A stretch of DNA of 34,787 bases from Bryobacterales bacterium (GTDB taxonomy: Bacteria > Acidobacteriota > Terriglobia > Bryobacterales > Bryobacteraceae), in contig PMTR01000189.1 in assembly GCA_003167255.1 (NCBI GenBank), positions 1 to 34,787 on the forward strand, given 5' to 3'. The notes beneath the pieces are model-generated. The model did no database searches. It was not told the origin of the DNA and saw only the letters and a program-made list of their open reading frames with translations. This document shows positions 31,409 through 34,787 of this stretch, one piece after another. Made by a program: the position numbers and the translations under genes. Numbering within the stretch: position 1 is the first letter of the stretch; every line of letters begins with the position of its first letter.

Positions 31409-31895
31409 TAGCAGGGAACGAGAGCGGCATTGGCGTGATCTGGCCGCGCCGCCCGTGGGGCGTCGATTGGAACCACGCTAACGGGAAACGAGCCCGCCAT
31501 CGAAGACCGCGATTCCGCTCTGCTCAATCCGGCGGCGCGCCACCAGAAGGCATTCGCCGAGCGGTCCGCGTCCGCCTTATGCTACCTGCCGGTCGACGCG
31601 GCGGAGATCGCCGGTCCCCAAGACCATGATAACGGTGACGCTACGACGACGCCCACTCGCGGCCGAAGCCTCTGGCCAAGGCTGGCGGCCACACGTCCAG
31701 GCCGCGGCACACCGGCGCAACGTGCGCGCCCCCTGCGCGAACGGTGGCGCGGTCTTCGCCAACTTGCCCGTCCTGCTAGCGCCGCGCCGGCGCGCGAACG
31801 AGGCCGAAACTTCGGTGCATTTTGGGGTCTGTTTTTGCTGGAGCGCTGCGCGTGGTCGCCCGTGGTCTCCCACGGCCCCTAACTCTATGAAAACT
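31409..31895. other. Non-coding boundary region next to tRNA-Glu
   Basis: 487 bases without a credible gene. One + strand frame is open from about 31,438 to 31,883 but has no ATG, GTG or TTG start and no family look. The region holds the tRNA-like 21-bp repeat at 31,476 and a 6-bp hairpin (CCGTGG TCTC CCACGG, 31860-31875). Its right edge is the 3' end of tRNA-Glu. It may be the remnant of an earlier integration. Confidence 0.5.
31476..31496 (-). repeat. Near-copy of the tRNA-Glu T-arm/3' region (candidate att)
   Basis: 21 bases match 31902-31922, inside tRNA-Glu, at 19 positions and in the same orientation: CGCTAACGGGAA, one mismatch (A for T), CGA, one mismatch (G for A), CCCG. The match does not extend on either side. 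A copy of the tRNA 3' part 426 bp from the gene, on the island side, is what an att repeat of a tRNA-targeting integrase looks like. Confidence 0.55.
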
Positions 31896-31970
31896 TGGTA
31901 GCGCTAACGGGAATCGAACCCGTATTTAAGCCTTGAGAGGGCTCTGTCCTAACCGTTAGACGATAGCGCC
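31896..31970 (-). tRNA. tRNA-Glu (anticodon CTC), CCA encoded
   Basis: Read on the - strand from 31970. The acceptor stem GGCGCTA pairs with TAGCGCT (one G-T pair). The D arm has TCTAACGGTTAGGA, the anticodon loop is CTCTCAA with anticodon CTC between GAGCC and GGCTT, and the T arm is CGGGTTCGATTCCCG. Discriminator A is followed by an encoded CCA (31896-31898). The 3' end points to the defence island and prophage, the usual arrangement for integrated elements. Confidence 0.95.
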
Positions 31971-31982
31971 ACGGGTGCTTCC

Positions 31983-31991
31983 ATTCTACCA
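31983..31991 (-). promoter_or_regulatory. Extended -10 element for tRNA-Glu
   Basis: On the - strand, TGGTAGAAT, a TG-n-TAGAAT extended -10, ends 12 bases before the tRNA 5' end. The -35 region (GC-rich) has no consensus, which an extended -10 can compensate. Confidence 0.45.
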
Positions 31992-32032
31992 AACCCACCG
32001 GTCGCCTCGCGCCGCGCCATAATGAGAGTGCA

Positions 32033-33697
32033 ATGCGCCGATGGCTACCCCTCAGCCTCCTCTGCCTCCTGCCGTCTCTCGCGATGGCGGACCGTTGGGT
32101 GCGCTATACTTCCGGGCCCTTCGAGGTCCTCACCGACGCCGGCGAGCGCGCGGGACAGGAAACCATGGTCCGCTTCGAAGAGTTCCGCCATTCGCTCGGC
32201 GTCATCGTCGGCGAAGAGGATCTCGCTACACCGCAACCCGTTCGCATCCTCGTTTTTAAGAACGCCCAGGGCTGGACCTCGCCCGCGCCGCTCACCAAGT
32301 GCCGCGACCGCTATGCCATCGTGCTCTCCGAAAAAGGCCCGACGCCGCCCGCGGTCTACGGCGAACTCGCCCGCTTGCTGCTCGACTCGAACACCAATCG
32401 CATGCCGGCCGCGTTCGAGCACGGGCTGATCGAGTTCTTCTCCACCTTCCAGATCAGCGGAATTCATATCACGGTGGGCGCGCCGCCGCCCCAGCCCGAT
32501 CTCGATTTCGCGCGCATCCATCTGCTGGTGGCCGCTCCGGAATACTTCGGCAAGCTTCGCGTGCTGCTCTACAACCTGCGCAAGGGCGTGGATGACGATC
32601 CGGCTTATCACAACGCATTCGGCAAGAGCGCCGCCGAAGTGGAGGCCCAGGCCAGGCGGCACTTCGCCGCGCGCCAGTTTCCCACCACTACGATTTCCAG
32701 CCGTCCTATGGCGCCCGACGACTTCCACGAGAAGCCCATCTCCGATGCCGATGTGCGTCTGGCGCGCGCCGATCTTCTGGCCGGCCCGCAATCGGCCGTC
32801 GAGTATCAAAGCCTGCTCCGCGATCACCTCAAGATTCCCGAATCGGAAGAAGGCCTCGGCCTGCTGGCTCTGCGCGATCGTCACGATTCCGAGGCCCGCG
32901 CGCATTTCTCGGCCGCCATGGAAGCCGGCGCCAAGAGCCCGCGATGCTTCATCGAATACGCGCGCTTGGAGCCCGATAATGAAAAGGCCCGGCAGGCTCT
33001 GCTGCGCGCCGCCGGCATCAACCCCAAGCTCGACGAACCGTTCGCCATGCTGGCGGCGCGCGACACCGATCCGCGCCAGCGACTGGCGGATTGGAAAAAC
33101 GCCGCCGAGCGCAATCCCCGCAATGCCTCCTATTGGCAGGCGCTGGCGGAATGCTACCTGGCGGACCGCAATTTCACCGAAGCCGCCAAAGCCTGGCGCG
33201 AGGCCGAGCAGGCCGCCGCCGATCCGGCCAAGCGCGAGCAGATGCGGCAAGCGCGCCTCGCTGTGGAAGGCCAGCGCCTGGATTACGAAGCCGCCGAAAA
33301 ACAGCGCCGCGCCGACGAGGAAGCCCGCGAGATCGCCCAACTCCAGGCCAACGCACGCGCCGAACTCCACGCCGCCGAAGCCAAGATCAACGGTAACGCC
33401 AAGCCCGATCCCAAGGCCGTCCCCTGGTGGGACGGCGCCCTACCTTCCGGTAAAATCACCGGCACGCTCAAACAGGTGGATTGCCTCGGCAAACAGGCCC
33501 GCCTGGTGGTAGAAGGCGCGGACCACAAAACCGTCAAACTGCTGGTCGACCCCGCGCAGGTCTTCGTGGCCGGCGGCGGCCAGTTGAACCTGGGATGCGG
33601 CGTGCAGAAACCGCGCCGTGTCGCCATCGAGTATTTCCCCAAGCCCAACGCCAAGCTGGCTACCGCGGGCGACGTGGCCACCATCGAGTTCCAGTGA
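32033..33697 (+). CDS. Secreted repeat protein, peptidase-MA-like with TPR-type region
   Basis: 554 residues. A signal peptide (MRRWLPLSLLCLLPSLAMA) leads to a ~190-residue domain (YTSGPFEVLTDAGERAGQE) that resembles the gluzincin-like (peptidase MA) domains of acidobacterial proteins. Its metal motif is degenerate (FEHGLIEFFS instead of H-E-x-x-H), so it is probably not an active protease. Residues ~240-420 carry helical repeats of TPR type (YWQALAECYLADRNFTEAAKAW), then a charged coiled coil and a C-terminal beta domain. Probable cell-envelope scaffold. Its TGA overlaps the GTG of the transporter gene. Host chromosomal gene, not part of the island. Confidence 0.7.
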   Translation: MRRWLPLSLLCLLPSLAMADRWVRYTSGPFEVLTDAGERAGQETMVRFEEFRHSLGVIVGEEDLATPQPVRILVFKNAQGWTSPAPLTKCRDRYAIVLSEKGPTPPAVYGELARLLLDSNTNRMPAAFEHGLIEFFSTFQISGIHITVGAPPPQPDLDFARIHLLVAAPEYFGKLRVLLYNLRKGVDDDPAYHNAFGKSAAEVEAQARRHFAARQFPTTTISSRPMAPDDFHEKPISDADVRLARADLLAGPQSAVEYQSLLRDHLKIPESEEGLGLLALRDRHDSEARAHFSAAMEAGAKSPRCFIEYARLEPDNEKARQALLRAAGINPKLDEPFAMLAARDTDPRQRLADWKNAAERNPRNASYWQALAECYLADRNFTEAAKAWREAEQAAADPAKREQMRQARLAVEGQRLDYEAAEKQRRADEEAREIAQLQANARAELHAAEAKINGNAKPDPKAVPWWDGALPSGKITGTLKQVDCLGKQARLVVEGADHKTVKLLVDPAQVFVAGGGQLNLGCGVQKPRRVAIEYFPKPNAKLATAGDVATIEFQ

Positions 33698-34787
33698 TCG
33701 ACGCCAACCGTGCGGCGCGCTTCCGTTGGCTCCTGCTGGCGGTCTTCGTGCTTTCCTCCGCTATCAACTATCTCGACCGCCAGGCGCTCGCCACGCTGGC
33801 CCCGCTGGTGCGCGCGGAGTTTCATCTCTCGCGCGCGGAGTACGGCTGGATCCTCGGCGTCTTCTCCATCACCTACGCCCTCAGCGCACCTCTGGCGGGA
33901 ATGCTCACCGATCGCATCGGCCTCAACCGCGCCGCCAGCCTGGCCATCGGCGTCTGGTCATGCGCGGGAATCGCCACCGGGTTCACGCGCGGATTGGGCA
34001 GCCTGCTCGGGTGCCGCGCCGTCCTTGGCGCAGCAGAGGCCGGCGGAATCCCCGCGGCCGGCAAGGCTATCCATCTTTATCTGCGCCCGCCGGAACGCGC
34101 GCTCGGCAACGCCGTCAACCAGGCCGGCGTCAGCCTTGGCGCCATCCTCGCCCCGCCCCTGGCCACCTGGATTGCGCTGCGGAGCGGATGGCGCCACGCG
34201 TTCATCTTCACCGGAATCCTCGGCCTCGTGTGGATTCCCGTGTGGAACTGGGCGGCTCGCCGCGTGCCCGCCGCCGCACCCGCTCCGGCACAAACCGGCG
34301 CCGCCGGGATTCTGCGCGACCGCCGCTTGTGGGCCTTCGTCGCGGCCAACGCGCTCAGCATGGTGGGCTATTCGCTCTGGACCAACTGGACCACGCAATA
34401 TTTAGTGGATGCGCACTCGCTCACCGTCCGGCAAGCCGCGTGGTACGCCTGGATTCCGCCATTCGTCGCCATGGGCGGCGGCTTCGCCGGCGGATGGCTC
34501 TCATTGCGCATCATGCGCGGCGGAACGCCCGCCGCTGCCGCGCGGTTCCGCGTCTGTTTCGCCGCGGCGTTGGTTTCACTTGTCACCGCCGCGATCCCCG
34601 CGGCGCCTACCCCAGCCTGGGCCATCGCCGGAATTTCGATCAGCTTCTTCGCCGTTTCGGCGTTCAGCGTGAACACCTATACGCTGCCGCTCGATACCTT
34701 CGGCGCCGAACGCGCTGCATTTGCCGTCTCCATGCTGGTGGCTTCCTACGGCGCCGCGCAGTTAGTGATCTCGCCGGCCTTCGGCGC
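33694..34787 (+). CDS. MFS transporter, ACS-like family, 3' end cut by window edge
   Basis: The frame from GTG at 33694 (overlapping the preceding TGA as GTGA) is open to the last base, 364 codons. The first membrane span is followed by SAINYLDRQALATLAPL, the hallmark of the anion:cation symporter (ACS) branch of the major facilitator superfamily, and by the loop 2-3 motif GMLTDRIGLNRA. About ten hydrophobic spans are visible (e.g. YGWILGVFSITYALSAPLAG). Members import sugar acids such as hexuronates or glucarate; the substrate here is unknown. Coupled to the upstream secreted protein. Confidence 0.8.
   Translation, partial: MIDANRAARFRWLLLAVFVLSSAINYLDRQALATLAPLVRAEFHLSRAEYGWILGVFSITYALSAPLAGMLTDRIGLNRAASLAIGVWSCAGIATGFTRGLGSLLGCRAVLGAAEAGGIPAAGKAIHLYLRPPERALGNAVNQAGVSLGAILAPPLATWIALRSGWRHAFIFTGILGLVWIPVWNWAARRVPAAAPAPAQTGAAGILRDRRLWAFVAANALSMVGYSLWTNWTTQYLVDAHSLTVRQAAWYAWIPPFVAMGGGFAGGWLSLRIMRGGTPAAAARFRVCFAAALVSLVTAAIPAAPTPAWAIAGISISFFAVSAFSVNTYTLPLDTFGAERAAFAVSMLVASYGAAQLVISPAFG

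Noticed and set aside
30416-31411. + strand open frame of about 330 codons opposite the AIPR gene
   Set aside because: The AIPR motifs on the - strand are clear. The + strand product is a repetitive Val/Gly/Glu-rich shadow.
31438-31883. Open frame of about 148 codons next to tRNA-Glu
   Set aside because: It has no ATG, GTG or TTG start, and its product has no family resemblance. Open frames of this length are expected at this GC content.
32045-33370. - strand open frame of about 440 codons opposite the secreted repeat protein
   Set aside because: The + strand gene has a signal peptide, TPR-like repeats and coupling to the transporter. The opposite frame is a codon-bias shadow.

Overview
The window looks like GC-rich chromosomal DNA of an acidobacterium, probably close to Solibacter/Bryobacter. 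That is an inference from the host-type genes at the right end (a secreted repeat protein followed by an ACS-type MFS transporter) and from a secreted protein whose N-terminus (signal peptide, then AQTSTITG and a carboxypeptidase-regulatory-like start) is a style common in that group. No rRNA or other taxonomic marker is present.

Positions 1 to about 21,180 are the late, lysis, control, replication and integration parts of a temperate phage, all on the + strand. The left edge cuts a large tail-type gene with tandem 78-residue repeats. Next come a glucosaminidase-type endolysin, a coiled-coil membrane protein, a secreted protein with a tail-type C-terminus, a DNA-binding protein and small membrane proteins resembling a holin cassette. 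An AT-rich control region (6,830-7,230) holds a terminator-like hairpin, an 18-bp palindrome with an extra half-site, and a good sigma-70-type promoter. The early/replication operon follows: small HTH protein, SNF2-type helicase, two phage proteins, two different ParB-like proteins, a FliA-like sigma factor, a VRR-NUC nuclease, a radical SAM protein, an HD phosphohydrolase, an AEP (PrimPol) primase, a UvrD-like helicase, an excisionase-like protein and a tyrosine integrase. Many of these genes overlap by 4 bases or less (ATGA or GTGA), so translation is probably coupled. Capsid, terminase and portal genes are not in the window and would lie to the left.

Positions 21,308-31,408 are a defence island. 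It holds an AAA ATPase plus subtilisin-like protease pair matching the IetAS defence/plasmid-stability system. An intact ribbon-helix-helix antitoxin follows, with only a 49-codon remnant of its PIN toxin. Then two gene fragments lie back to back, both without their 5' parts. The second is the C-terminal half of an SNF2 helicase, and it leads into a DUF3883-like nuclease and a DUF1156-like DNA methyltransferase. An AIPR-family abortive-infection protein on the - strand closes the island.

The right flank begins with a non-coding stretch and tRNA-Glu(CTC) on the - strand, whose 3' end faces the island. A 21-bp near-copy (19/21) of part of that tRNA's 3' half lies 426 bp inside, at 31,476. This suggests tRNA-Glu was used as an attachment site and that the prophage and defence genes may be one element, or several stacked elements, in the same tRNA. 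The chromosomal genes after 32,033 look ordinary. No CRISPR array, insertion sequence or rRNA was seen.
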